A DNA stretch of 64,000 bases from Prinsepia uniflora (Eukaryota; Streptophyta; Magnoliopsida; Rosales; Rosaceae): the NCBI GenBank assembly GCA_032719365.1, contig CM064873.1, positions 39,099,742 to 39,163,741 of the forward strand. The letters are read 5' to 3'. This document shows, piece by piece, positions 1 to 11,741 of the stretch. The translations under genes were made by a program, and so were the position numbers. Each line of letters starts with the position of its first letter. Within the stretch, counting starts at the first letter, position 1. The notes beneath the pieces are model-generated. The model had not been told where the DNA came from and searched no databases. It was given only the letters and a program-made list of their open reading frames with translations.

Positions 1-2646
1 CTAAAGTTGACTTTTTTATTTACAGGTTTGATGAGTGTTGACCATTGACCGTGACGTAGTTTAGGACATCACGAGCCCGTAGACAGGTGGCATGTCCGAT
101 TTGGACAATCGGAGAAAAAGTTATGACGTTCGGAAGATTGAGGGCATTACCGTAATTAGGGGAAAATGTTGACTTTTTAGTGGACTTGTGATTTTCACGT
201 AGACCGAGGACCATTAGATAGGTCTCGATGTCCTGAATACAACGACAGGCGGCACGCTGTCATCGGACATCGGACGGAATAGTTATGGGTTTGGAAAATT
301 TGAGGGCAAAATGGTAATTTTACTTCTAGGGGCATTTTGGTCTTTTCTCCTTAGGGCCAATCAGCTAAGACCAGTTGGATTAGTGGGATTGGATATTTAT
401 GTTGTTTTCCATAGGATGATGGACACGTGGGAGAGGCCTAGAGGTTTCTAGGAAAAATTGTGTGTGCACGGCTACAAAACGTTCAAGTTTAAACCGTGTA
501 TTTTGGGCATTTTACACAGAAAATAGGGAGAGGAATTGTGAGAGTTCTTGATCGTTTCAGTGAGTGTGTGAGGTTTTTGTGCTTTGTGAGAGTGATAGAG
601 AGAAGAAGGAGAAACTGGTGGGTGATTAGAAGTGGAATCGTGCACGAAATCACGGTGGTGGGGAGGCTGAGTTTTCAGGGAAAACAGAGCGATCGTGCAA
701 CAGAGGTGGTGGTTGTGCTGTGTCTTGGTTCAATCCAAGCTGAGGAGGAGTTAGGACGACCGCAGGGGACTCATTGGACACCGTGGTACACGGCGGTGCA
801 AACGGCGGAGGAAAAATCGCAGGTGAGACCCCATTCCCCTGTTTTTCCCGTTTGATTGTTTTCGAAAGTCGTGGACTTTGGGCTAGAGTCGAGGATTTTG
901 GAGGTTAGGGAGAGACTCCTGGAGGTCCAAGGAGTCGTCTGAGGTTGGTGCCGTGACGGGGGATGACCTGGGTGGCCGGAGGCCAAAACAGGGCAAACAG
1001 GCAGTTTGTTTCAGGGATGAAGACGATGGGTTTTAGGCTTCGATTTCCAAGTTTTTGGACGGGAATAGATTGCAGGGAACTGGACGAAGCTTGTAGGATT
1101 GAAATGGTGGAAATTGGTGGAAGATTGGAGGAGAACAGGCCACGCCGGTTCAACACAGTTGAACCGGGTTACTCGAGGTAGACGATGCACTGTAGCAGGC
1201 GCGTGAGGCCCACGCGCAGCCACTTTGGGCGGCGCGTGGGGAGGATTCTGAACAAACTTCCTTAATGGTTTTTGTTCTAAATGTTCTAAGGAATCCATTG
1301 GTGTAATTTTCGGGTTAATCGGACGATGTTACGGGATAGTTCGAGGATTCAGACGGTTTAGGGTTTAAGTTTAAATTATGTATAAATTCCAGAAAATTTG
1401 GGGAAATTAGGGTTAGCCTATTTGATGTATTTGTGACCCTATTTGGTGCCTATTGACAGGACGGGAGACGCCTGAGATGGTCGAGGAGCGCACAAAGCGC
1501 GATTGACACATTCGGATTCGTGAGTGGACTCTTTCTTTTCTTACGAGCATGCCTAACTGTTTTTATTTATGTTTTATGATTTAAAGTATGTTTTTATGCT
1601 TTTAATAGTGATTATATGTGGTTGATATGCTTGCACGTTTTTTGAGACATTTTCAGGTTTTTACACGTTTTTCGAGAAAAAACTGGATTTCTGATTTTGA
1701 TGCTAAGCTTTTGGGTTTCAATCTATAAGTGTTTTCTGATGGTTATAAGTGGATTATGAGATACGATTTTGGTAATCAAGGTTTTGGTTTTGAAATCGGA
1801 TTTCGAGATACGGAATTTGGTTTTAAAGTCGGAAAAAAGTGGATTTTCGGATTTGGGTTCGGAATGACGGTTCTGGATGCCGGAAGGGCATCAGACCAGT
1901 GATTTCGGATTCGGGTTTAGAGATGGATTTTAGAATTGGTTTTGGATTGGATTTGCTGGATCTGGATATTGGGTTTAAAGACCCAGATTCTGATTGACGG
2001 GGGACGGGCCCGGATTGAGTTTAAAGACTCGGGAGTTTAAAGATTCGGATATTTACGATAGTACCCCCGTAGGCCTATTGAGTTTAAAGACTCGGGAGTT
2101 TAAAGACTCGGATTACATTTGAGGCCTGGTTTTAGTTTAAAGACTCGGATAGACCCAGCAGGTTTGATCAGACTTGGATATTGGTGGATTTGGTTTTATG
2201 ATATGATCTTGTTATACTGTTTTATGTTGTGGTTTTCCTGGTACTTAGTTAGGCATGCATATTTTAAATGGAGGGAAAAATCTTATTGTTTTCCTTAAAC
2301 TGTTTTATTCTTAACTTGCGTTTTAAACCTTTTATTTCTTTTAGTCCACTCACACTTTTGGTTTTAACTTACCCTCCAGGTCGTGGTGATAGCGCTGGGG
2401 TGAACGTTGAGGCAGGGATCGAGGCATAGAGCTTACGACGTTCTTCCGTTGCGAGATTAGCCTAGTAGGATTTTGTGCCTGTTTTGTATAAACTATGCTC
2501 TGAATTACGGTTGTATTATATTTCTCCCTTGTCTGATAGTTATGATTATGGTTGTGTTGAGGTTATTTTGGTACTTTAAGTGTGATTGTCAGACGGGAGC
2601 AGGGTTCGTCCCGGGTATCGAGGTGATATTTGGGACGGGTCCTGAC
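1..2646 (+). mobile_element. LTR of a Gypsy-type retrotransposon, left end outside window
   Basis: The first bases match sequence lying about 100 nt inside other LTRs in this window, including the conserved TGACGTAG...GACATCACGA block near 50-75. The end near 2,646 has the shared LTR end signature: CAGACGGGAGCAGG, then a G-rich line, then GGGTCCTGA. The expected terminal CA is changed to CT. A GC hairpin lies at 1199-1217 and an array of TTTAAAG mini-hairpins at about 1,976-2,143. It runs directly into DNA of opposite orientation, so this is a rearranged or truncated copy rather than an element with its own internal region. Family assignment rests on similarity to the other LTRs here. Confidence 0.75.
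1976..2143 (+). repeat. array of 14-nt mini-hairpins (GAGT-TTAAAG-ACTC type)
   Basis: Six units of N4-TTAAAG-N4' lie in about 170 bp. One has GGGT/ACCC arms. Three have perfect GAGT/ACTC arms, one ends ATTC, and one starts TAGT. They alternate with G-rich and C-rich strings. The same arrays occur in related LTRs at 9,215-9,430 (minus), 29,770-29,945 (minus), 34,020-34,235 (minus), 35,745-35,955 (minus), 47,145-47,410, 50,160-50,375 and 59,695-59,880 (minus). Confidence 0.85.
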
Positions 2647-3930
2647 TCAACCGCAGTCAACCATAACCAATTCGGAATGGATTCTCAAGTCCATAGCTCA
2701 TCCTGACATCATCCACGTGTCAGTAAACAATCAACTCATCTATCCAGTTACGACCGTATAAGTACATCCAAAAGCATGTCCATTTATCCTAATCTGATGT
2801 ACCGCTCGACTGGAGAGTCACAACAGACTCCTGCTGTGATCTGCAGTCAAATCTCTGCATGCCACCATAACTGGCCAACTCTGGCCAACACTAACCAACT
2901 GGTCACTAATCCCTCATGACAGTACTCGATCCTCACGTCTCAACTACCGTTGGATCCTATCCAGTTCCTCACTATCCGTGATCCACTCCCGAATCACAGA
3001 TACCGAACAATCACCGGCACTAGTACCAACACTAGTGCCAGTACCATCATTATCACCTGTCAGCATCAGCACGAAGTGTGCAAATCAGAAAACCCTAGAT
3101 CTCCACTCATACCGAGCGACGATCCCGTACCTCTGCTCAAGTTGGAGAAACTCTGTCTCCCTCGGACCCAACTACTCTAGGTACCACCACTCTGCCAAAC
3201 CACAACAAGGTACTGAACGCTCCCTGAACGTTTCCCAATCCTCAATTAACACAACTACATTAATCACCCTCGATAGCCAGCCATCTCTATACGACTGTCG
3301 ACCAACAGTCATCGCTATCGTGATCCGCATCCACCCATCACACTATTATTCAGTCCAACTTAGGATTCCATATCTTATCTCATAACCGTACTCATGGATC
3401 GAATCCCACCAATTCACTTCACATCTGATACCAATCTCTATAGTTTTGACTAGACTCACTAGAGTCATCCACATGGCCATCCATGACCTCAGCCGCTCGT
3501 CGCAGCATAAGTTCCAATCCACTGGTCATAATCTGGGGTTCGACTCGACAAACCACCCCGACTTCGGAAAGTCATCCAATCCTCAGGAACTACGGACTCA
3601 CAATACTAGTTCATCTATCACGACTAAGGTTTGCCTTTCCAAACCATCATAAACTAGGGTCCCACAATTACACCCTAGGGTTTCTCTGAACCCCACTGTC
3701 CCCTGCAGTGTAGTCCACAACCTGACCGACCCCGCGGTCCTGACATCGTATAGAAGTCAAATCCAATCCCACCATCAACTCAACGTGGGTTCCACCACTA
3801 AGGTCATCGGCTAACCTCGATGTACCAACATCCCTTACACTAGTAATCGCCACTAGGGTTCACATTTAGACTATCACGACTAACCTCGTGGCAAGACTTC
3901 AAATTAGCGCGGGTCTTGGGCTAGCGCTGG
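2647..3930 (-). mobile_element. fragment of non-coding retroelement internal region
   Basis: The stretch is strongly A+C rich on the plus strand and has no recognisable protein in any frame. It shares local matches with the minus-strand internal region at 60,610-64,000, for example the CCACGTGTCAGTAA segment and an ACATCCAAAAG(C/G)ATGTC segment, near 2,715-2,780 here and near 62,540-62,610 there. It is read as a truncated piece of the same non-coding internal domain. Both edges are breakpoints. Confidence 0.5.
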
Positions 3931-4290
3931 TGCGGGCCGAGCTGCTGGGCAGACTGGGCTGGGTAGGTGAATAAATTGGGCTCGCGTACTGGGCTAATCC
4001 AACTTGTATTTGGGCTGTAGAAATGATTTTTTTTGGCTGCAAAAGAATGAAAAATAATTAAAAATTAATATATACAATTCTATCGAATTTCGTCCATAAT
4101 TTATTCATTATAATTCCGATTGGGACGATTCTTTCGCCAAAACGGTCCAAATTACAAGCTTTATTTATTTAAACAAAATATCACAAAATAAATTATTTTA
4201 TCTAATTATTTATTATTTTAATATTAAAAGCTAAGTATAAAGGGTATGAAATAATATAAAATAATGCTTATTTGAGGACCAATCAGAGGC
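3931..4290. other. AT-rich stretch, no gene seen
   Basis: AT-rich DNA between the internal fragment on the left and recognisable LTR sequence on the right. No coding frame, primer site or terminal repeat could be identified. It may be part of the 5' side of the broken LTR that follows. Confidence 0.4.
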
Positions 4291-4696
4291 AATAAGAACG
4301 GTGTTGGTGGCGTCGACCATCGTGGACGGCGGCCCAAGAAGCCAAAAACGGTGAGTTTAGTTCAAAATTCGAAGGTTGGTTTTTAGGGTATGACGATCGA
4401 TTTTGATGATATGGTTGTGTTCCTAGGACTCATACGAGTTGAGTGAGACTGGTTTTAAGAGCCATGGCGGCCGGAGATGAGGGGGAAGAGCAGTCGCAGG
4501 TGGCCGGTCGTGTTCCTCAACGAACATGTATGAAAACGTCCTCATTTCCTGGTTTTTAGATCGTAGGAAGGTTTCTAGGAGTTAGACGGTGAGAATGGAA
4601 GAAAGGGGAGGCGTTTTGGTGGTCGGATGACGGAGAACCGACCGGGTCAAGCCGCGGGTCACGGCGACCCGGTTGTAGACCCAAACTGAGGAAGAC

Positions 4697-4860
4697 GATG
4701 ATTGATGACGTCATCATACTGACGTCATCATGTCAGGGATGACGTCAGCATGTCAGATCTGACAATGTCAGCGGACATGTCAGACAGAGGGCCAATCTGG
4801 AAGTGACACGTGGCACTGTCAAGGTGTCAGTGCTGACGTCGTACTCACGTCAGCGTTGAC
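4697..4860 (+). promoter_or_regulatory. cluster of TGACGTCA (bZIP/TGA-type) motifs in an LTR
   Basis: Three intact TGACGTCA palindromes lie within about 50 bp, followed by several TGTCAG and ACGTCAG half-sites. TGACG is the known core of as-1-type elements bound by plant TGA bZIP factors. That this cluster acts as an LTR enhancer is inference. Confidence 0.5.
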
Positions 4861-5403
4861 CAGCGCGTCTGGGTGTGTGTGAACAGTACTTTGGGTAAGC
4901 CCAATGTCATTTAAAAGGTTTCGACGACCCAGATCCAGTGGCGGTGATTTCGGGTCGATCAGAGATCGTTAGGTTGGTCAAATCGAGGTTTTTCACCTCG
5001 GGAATCATGTCTGGGACACGTTGACTTTTCCGGGAAAGTTTAAGGTTCTTAATATGGACTTTTTTAGGTTAGTAGTAACCTTTGGGTATGATTGGGACAG
5101 GTTAGGATGACCTGGAGAGGTTGGATTAGCCCAGGAAGGCTTATGGCACGCAAATCAAAGCGGCAGTATAGGATGGTATGTGAGTGGACCTTGATTTCTA
5201 AACTGTTATGCACGTATAAATGTTTTATATGGTTTATGAAGATGATTCTATGATGTTGATTTGGATATTGGTGAATTATATGGTTTCACGCATTTCGAGG
5301 CGATTTACATGCTTGCACGTAAATCGAGGTTTTCGGTTTTACATTGATTTTCCGTACTTATAGTTTTGGAAATGATTTCATGAAATGGTTTTGAATTTGA
5401 AAA

Positions 5404-5630
5404 GGTAAACTCGGGTTCGAGACCCATTCATTTGGAAACCCTCGAACTTGAAGTTCCTTTTAGCTACGTTCTCTGGCAAGAGGCCCAATTGGTTCTTAAA
5501 TCGATTTCGGATTTGGAAATATGGATTTCGGCGCGAAACCCACTTGATTTACGAACTCTCGGACTTAATGTCCATTTGATTTAACAAATCATCGAGCCGA
5601 AGGCCCAGTTGATTTACATATCGGGCTCGA
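5404..5630 (+). repeat. array of 13-nt mini-hairpins with 5-nt loops (left half)
   Basis: Units with 4-nt complementary arms: GGGT-TCGAG-ACCC, GAAC-TTGAA-GTTC, GGAC-TTAAT-GTCC, and GAGCC/GGCCC with one mismatch. A last unit, GGGC-TCGAG-GCCC, is split by the solo LTR at 5,631 and finishes at 8,354. The arms differ from unit to unit but stay complementary. Confidence 0.75.
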
Positions 5631-7255
5631 TGTAACGACCCGTCCCAAATTCCAACATTAGATTAGTGACTAATCACGATTAGTGAGGTTAATCGGTGAT
5701 TAGTTAGGCGAAATCGGACGAACGATGCAAAATGACCGTTTTACCCTTGGGCGTGGGCAAAATGTTGACTTTTCATTCGGACGGTCAAATGGACTTTGAC
5801 CGATGACCGTGACGTAGTTCGTGACATCACGAGTTCATAGACAGGTGGCACGTTCAATTCCAACGTTTGAGGAGGAAGTTATGACGTTCAGAAGTTTATG
5901 GGCAATTTGGTAATTTTGGTTTAAAGGGCCAAATAGTTGACTTTTGACCTGGGATGTTTGATGGCCAAGGGCCGAGGACTATTACGTAGATAAGGATGAT
6001 ACAAATCCGTAGACAGGTGGCACGTCGAATTCGGACGTTCGACGGTGAAGTTACGGTTCACGGAAGTTCAAGTGCACTATTGCACGAATTACGAAACGGG
6101 TTAACTTTGGGACTTTAGTGGGGCCCAGATATTTAATGGAGGCCCAATGGATGAGTGACAAGTGTCACCCATCCACTGGACATTCCTTCACATACATGCA
6201 TCGACCATTTCATTTCTTCATTTCAAAACCCATTACCCGATCTCACCCCACCCCCTTAAACCAATCCAACCCTTCCCATTTGACCATGACTGAGGACAGA
6301 GTGAAGTGAGGATGGTGAGGAGGTTACTGGGCAGCCAGAACCACCATCCTGGTAAGGCCATTTTTCCCCTTTAAATCGATTTGTGCATTATGGTTGGTTT
6401 TTAATGGTTTTAATGAATTAAATAGGTTGATAGGAAGTCATTAGGAAGGTTTTAGGAAGCTTGGGATGGTTGTGCAGCCATGGGAGAGTTTTGGGAAGTT
6501 TGAACCGTATGGTTCAAAGATTAAACCATGAGTTTTAAGTGTTTTTAGGTTGTTTTAATGAGTAGAAATGATAGGGAATGAAGAAATAGGAATTATAGGA
6601 TTAATTAGGGTTGAAATCGGACCAAAATAGGGGAGGAAAACTGCCGAACCGGTCACGCCGGTTCAGTACAGTGAAATGAACAGTAACCCGGTCCAGAACC
6701 AGGAAAAAACCGGTTCACTGATGTAGGAGACGATGACAGTGTTCTGAGCCTTCTTGGGGCGCGTGAGGGCGTGCGGGCCATAATTTGGGGAAGTGTTCAA
6801 CATATGAAATCTTATATTCGATGTAACGAAGATTTTAGGTCGGTTTAAAAATAGTTAAAAGTTTGGGAAAATTACGGGGCTTTAATGGGAGGTTAATTAA
6901 GTAGCTAGTAACCTTCTATTAAAATTTGGACAGGTTTGGGAGTCCCGGTGATAGTGATTGGCTCGGGAGAGCCTATGGCACGCAAATCGAGGCGGTAGCT
7001 CGGACGGTCTATGAGTGGACTTTGATTTCTAAACTGTGATGCATGCATAAATGTTTTATATGGATTATGAATGTGATTTGATGATGTTGATTTGGATGAT
7101 TGTGAATTATATGGTTTCACGCTTTACGAGGCAATTTACGTGTTTGCACGTAAATCGATGTTTTTCGGTTTTACTATGATTTTCCATTCTTATGGTTTTG
7201 GAAATGGTTTAATGAAATGATTTTGGATTTGAAAGGTAACCTTGATTTACAAACT

Positions 7256-7402
7256 CTCGGACTTAAGGTCCATTTGATTTAACGAGGGATCGGGCCGGAG
7301 GCCCAGTTGGTTTACGATTCGGACCAGAGGTCCAGTTTGTATGTGGATTCGAGCCTAGGGCCCAGTTATGTGTTATGATGGTGATTTCGGGTCAGGGACC
7401 CT
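7256..7402 (+). repeat. array of 13-nt mini-hairpins with 5-nt loops
   Basis: Tandem units with 4-nt arms and a 5-nt loop: GGAC-TTAAG-GTCC, GGGC-CGGAG-GCCC, GGAC-CAGAG-GTCC, GAGC-CTAGG-GCCC (one mismatch) and GGGT-CAGGG-ACCC. Most units are followed by a short AT-rich spacer starting with AGTT or ATTT. The arms covary between units. Confidence 0.85.
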
Positions 7403-8281
7403 AGAAATGGTTTTTACGGGTCATGATGATTTATGGGAACCGACATGAACCCTTGAAATGGATTTACGGGTCATGACGGGTTATGGGAACCGGCATGAAC
7501 CCTTGGAAAGGATTTTATGGATCATGGCGGCTTATGGGGGCCGGGCATGAATCCTAGAAAGGTTTAAAGAATGATTTCAAAAGGTTTTTCATATTCCATC
7601 CTTTATATATGATTGTCTCCTCCGGGGAGGGTCGTTGGCCTGGGTGGACCCCGGAGTAGTCACGGAGCACTGACTGAGTGGAGTCGCCCCCCAGTTGGGT
7701 TCCTTACTCTAAGGATGGGCATGGTTCGTTACCTCCAAGGAGGGTCATTGATCTACGGACATTGACCTGGGTGGACCCTAGAGAGACTTGGGTTTGAGAC
7801 CCCGGTTAGCATGCGTGTAGCTTTATTTTACCGTGACAGGTTCTTGGATATGAAATATAATGGATAAACATGATTTCAAGTGGATTGGGAAATTGTGTTT
7901 TATGATGATAAATGGATTTGGGCTGAGATCCCACATATGTTTACTAGGTTATGGTTTTCTGTAAATGGTTTTGGGCAGGAGCCCGTGTGACTTGGATTTA
8001 CGGAACTTGGGGCTGAGACCCTAATTATGGTTGTTTAAACATGTGTTTGAATAAACAGTTTTACTATGTATGCATGCTTTTTAGTGAAAGGTATAAAGGT
8101 GTTTTATGGAAATGTTTTTATAAACTCTTTTATTTTTGTCCACTCACAGTCTTTCTGTTTTTAATACCCTTCAGGTTGGATACGATGTGGACTGTAGCAG
8201 AGACCGAGATATCACATACCTCCTCCGGATCCTGGCGTACTCTAATAGCCCGGGAGGGTAAAGGTCGGAAATATCCCTTGT

Positions 8282-8298
8282 CTGACACTTCGTGTCAG
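8282..8298 (+). other. terminal hairpin near the LTR 3' end
   Basis: CTGACAC-TTC-GTGTCAG is a 7-bp stem with a 3-nt loop directly before the conserved ACGGGAGCAGGG string. A shorter form of the same hairpin lies at 12,383-12,399. Confidence 0.7.
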
Positions 8299-8353
8299 AC
8301 GGGAGCAGGGTCATCCCGCGTTAATCCCGGGGGGATTGGGATGGGTCCTGTCA

Positions 8354-8666
8354 CTCGAGGCCCAGTTGGTTTACGAATCGGGCTCGGAGCCCAGTTGACT
8401 TACGTATCGGGCACAGGGCCCATTTGGTTTACGATATCGGGCATGAGGCCGAGTTTGTATGTGGATTCGGGCTTAGGGCCCAATTATGTTTTAAGATTGT
8501 GATTTCAGGTTGGGGACCCATAAATGGATTTTTGGTTCATGACGATTTATAGGGACCAGCATGAACCTTGGAAAGGTTTTTATGGTTCAAGACGGCATAT
8601 GGGGGCCCGGCATGAACCCTTGAAAGGTTTTAATAATGAATTCAAAAGGTTTTTCGTATACCATTT
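8354..8666 (+). mobile_element. middle part of the broken host LTR
   Basis: This continues the LTR interrupted at 5,630, starting with the second CTCGA copy. It parallels 7,290-7,600 of the solo LTR. Mini-hairpins include GGGC-TCGGA-GCCC, GGGC-ACAGG-GCCC and GGGC-TTAGG-GCCC. It breaks at about 8,666, where a minus-strand LTR begins, and resumes near 11,742. Confidence 0.8.
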
Positions 8667-11600
8667 ACAGGATGGCCCCCGAAGGGACATTGATAACTGT
8701 GCCCGGTCCTGCTCCCGTCTGGCAAGTCGACTGAAGTTCCCAAATTACCCTCAGTACTTGCCAAACAAGGGATAGCCACACACGTACACACTCATGCCTC
8801 CGCCTCTCTATCAGCCTCGCTCAACGCGCCATGACCTGGAGGTCAATAAAAACACAAAAGGTGTGAGTGGACAAAAACGAATCAGTTTATAAAACAGTTA
8901 CAGAAAGACATTTCTACCCTCCACGTAAAACAAATGCATGCATTCGAAAATCATTTCGCAATCCGTTACATTTTCAGCATAAGAAAACCGTGTACGAAAA
9001 TCCAATCATTTTCCTTTTCTTGACCTTCGGGTCTTAGCCCGCAATCATATACACAGGGCCTCAGCCCAAAATCACGAATCAAATCCAAGTACACAACATA
9101 ATCCAAATCCATCAAACCATAAAAACCGGGCCACTGCCCAACACATCCGAAAACATCAAAGATCAACAACAAATCACAAGTCAATCAGTTTTTCTAGATA
9201 TCAATTACCAAGTCTTTAAACTCACATATCAGGCCTTCCCGGGATATCAACGAGTCTTTAAACTCAGAACATAATCAATAGGCCTCGAGGGGTATCACAA
9301 TAACCAAGTCTTTAAACTCCGATTCTTTAAACTCAATCCGGGTCTTTAAACCCAATCTGGGCCCGCCCCCATCATCAATTAACCGAGTGTTTAAACTCAA
9401 AACATGATCCAGCAATAGCACCGAGTCTTTAAACCCAAAACCATTTGTATATCACAAAAATCCAGGATCCATCGTGATCCAAATTCCAAAACCAATCCGA
9501 AATCACATTTTTTCATAATAGGACTTATATCCGAATTTCACATTCAAATCCCCAAACATATCCGTCATCCATTCCCGAATTCGAATTCGCAATAATGATT
9601 TCGTAAGCTAGCATCCGAAATAACCATTCCGAACCCAAATCCAGAAATCCATTCTCACGTTTCCAAAATCCGAATCTCGTTCATCAAAATTACTTTTATG
9701 CCCTAGGCATCAAGCCCGAAATCACCTTTTCAAAAATCCGTTTTAAATCTTTGAAATCATTTCAAATCCCAAAGACAAATCAAATCACATTTCAAATTCC
9801 AAAGTCAAGGCATCAAAATCATGATCAAAACACAATATACTCGAAATCTCGTAAAACGCGCAAAACCGTAATAATCTCGAAATACGTGTCAAAACCATAA
9901 GTCATACTCACAATCATAATCAAAACATCCTCGAAACATGACACGCACAAATCATATGGAATCGTTCATCAAACCATCACCAAGGCATGAGAGAAATCAT
10001 AGTCTCGAAATACGTGCAATTACGTATGGCATATCAAATACGTATAAATACGAAAATCGTAATTATCACATGTCATAATCATAATCATAGAAATCATAGA
10101 AACATTTATGCATGCATTAAATTTTAGAAAGCAAAGTCCACTCACACACCGTCCATAACGCCAGTTTTCGCGCTACACGCGTTTCCGTAATTTTCGAAAT
10201 TTTCCAGAAATCTCGAATTATGTCCGAAATCATTCTTTAGTGTCACTAAGGACTCAAATAACAGCATACTAGTTCCCATAATTTTTCGGGAATTAAATGC
10301 TAATTAAAAATGTAACATAATCTTTCGGACCCTCGAAACAACATCGAAACGGTGTCCGGTTAATTCGAAACCAACGCTAAAATGTTCGTTATATTGTATA
10401 GGACAAAAGTCGTGTTGAACTTACCTCGAGAATCGGGCCCATGCGCCCTCACACGCCGCCGTGAGTGGCTATGCGTGAAAGCCACGCGCCTGCTACAGTA
10501 AAGTGCACAGTCGTCGTCCTCACCCGAATGACTGGTAAACGGGTCCGGTTGCCCGCGACTTGACCCGACTAGTATTCCATCAATTCGACATCATTTTGAA
10601 CAATTGAACACTCCATTAGCTTCACAACCAATTGAATTAGGGATCTGTAACATCCATTGCAGTCGATTACCTCAAACCTCTCGACTTAATCCAAGTTTCA
10701 AAAACGAGTTCCTCGTCTGAGTTCGTCAAATAACCATGTAATTCTTCAATTAATTAGTCGTACAGCATCATAGCCTCATGGTAAGGATGATTTAGAATTC
10801 AATTTCACAAAACTTACCTCCAATTACACGAACACAACCCGCGATTTTCTGGCCATCCACCACATCCGTCCATGGCTCCAGAAGCTTCGAAGCTTGCATC
10901 CCTTGATTTGGATCGACTAATCAAGGTTCCAGAAGACTTATTCGAACCTCAATTTGGCTTGGGCTGGTCTACAATTCAAATTCAAATTCGAATTTTTCCA
11001 AAAACGAGTTTCGGGTTCCAGTGTATATTCTTCGCTCAGTCCCCCCGTTTTTTCTCTCCAAAACGTCTCTCTGTTTCTCTCATTCCTTTCCAGTAAGTCA
11101 TTTCAACCCCAACACTCCCTGTCACCCGTGCCAAGCCACTCACTACAAAACTGAAACCCATGCTCTGTTTTTCCATTTCCAACCGCACCAAACATTAGAG
11201 AAATCAACATGTGCTCTGCCTTCAGCATGCCAATGTTTCCCACTCAATGCATAAAGAATGCAGTAGCACTCAGCCCAACCAGCAATTCCATAAACAATTG
11301 CATCCCCCCTCTGCTCTAAAGGACCCATTCACGGCAGTTTCAGTTTGTCTCTTTGGAAATTACCATTTTGCCCCTTCTTCACAAAATTACCAAAATGCCC
11401 TTCACGCTTCTAGACCCGTAACTCGGTCATCCGAACTCCGATTGACGTGTGCCACCTGTCTACAGACTCAGCGTCTCGAGACCTACCCAACGGTCCTCGG
11501 CTTACGTGCAAAATCCATGTCGTTTGAAAAGTCAACAAATTCCTCCTTTTCGTCCTAATTACGAAAATATCCTTGAACTTCCGAATGTCATAACTTCTTC

Positions 11601-11741
11601 CCTGATTGTTGGAATTAGACGTGCCACCTATCTATGAACTCGTGATGTCCCGAACTACGTCACAGTCATCGGTCAAAGTCCATTTGACCGCTCGAGCCAA
11701 AAGTCAACCGTTCGCCCATTATCTAGGGGCAAAATCGCCCT
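8667..11741 (-). mobile_element. minus-strand LTR, missing its first ~110 bp
   Basis: On the minus strand it ends CCATCCTGTAA, a decayed form of CCTGTCA, preceded by CCAGACGGGAGCAGGACCGGGCAC as in the LTR ending at 47,957. On the other side it stops inside the 5' segment (GGGCGATTTTGCCCCTAG) without reaching TGTAACG, so about 110 bp are missing compared with the copy at 44,356-47,957. The TTTAAAG mini-hairpin array is at about 9,215-9,430. No target duplication could be found, in keeping with a deletion at the 5' junction. Confidence 0.8.

Larger units (their letters stand above)
4290..5630 (+). mobile_element. left part of a broken LTR (host of a nested solo LTR)
   Basis: The sequence resembles the middle of the LTRs at 14,253-16,873 and 41,276-43,897, including TGACGTCA motifs at about 4,697-4,790 and the 'GGCGGTGATTTCGGGTCGATC' type segment near 4,940. 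It stops at 5,630 exactly where a solo LTR with target duplication CTCGA begins, and it resumes at 8,354. The 5' end of this LTR could not be located and is probably truncated. Confidence 0.6.
5631..8353 (+). mobile_element. solo LTR with perfect target duplication CTCGA
   Basis: It starts TGTAACGACCCGTCCC and ends GGGTCCTGTCA, the TG...CA ends shared by most LTRs in the window. The five bases before it (5,626-5,630) and after it (8,354-8,358) are both CTCGA, so this is one insertion event. There is no internal region, so it is a solo LTR left by recombination between two LTRs. Length is 2,723 bp. The conserved TGACGTAG...GACATCACGA block is near 5,809, a mini-hairpin array is at about 7,256-7,400, and the terminal CTGACAC/GTGTCAG hairpin is at 8,282-8,298. 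It interrupts another LTR in the same orientation. Confidence 0.93.

Noticed and set aside
4262..4268. ATGCT at 4,264-4,268 as the left target duplication of the LTR ending at 12,455 (followed by ATGCT)
   Set aside because: The sequence after it does not start with TG or resemble any LTR start here; a 5-base match by chance is likely.
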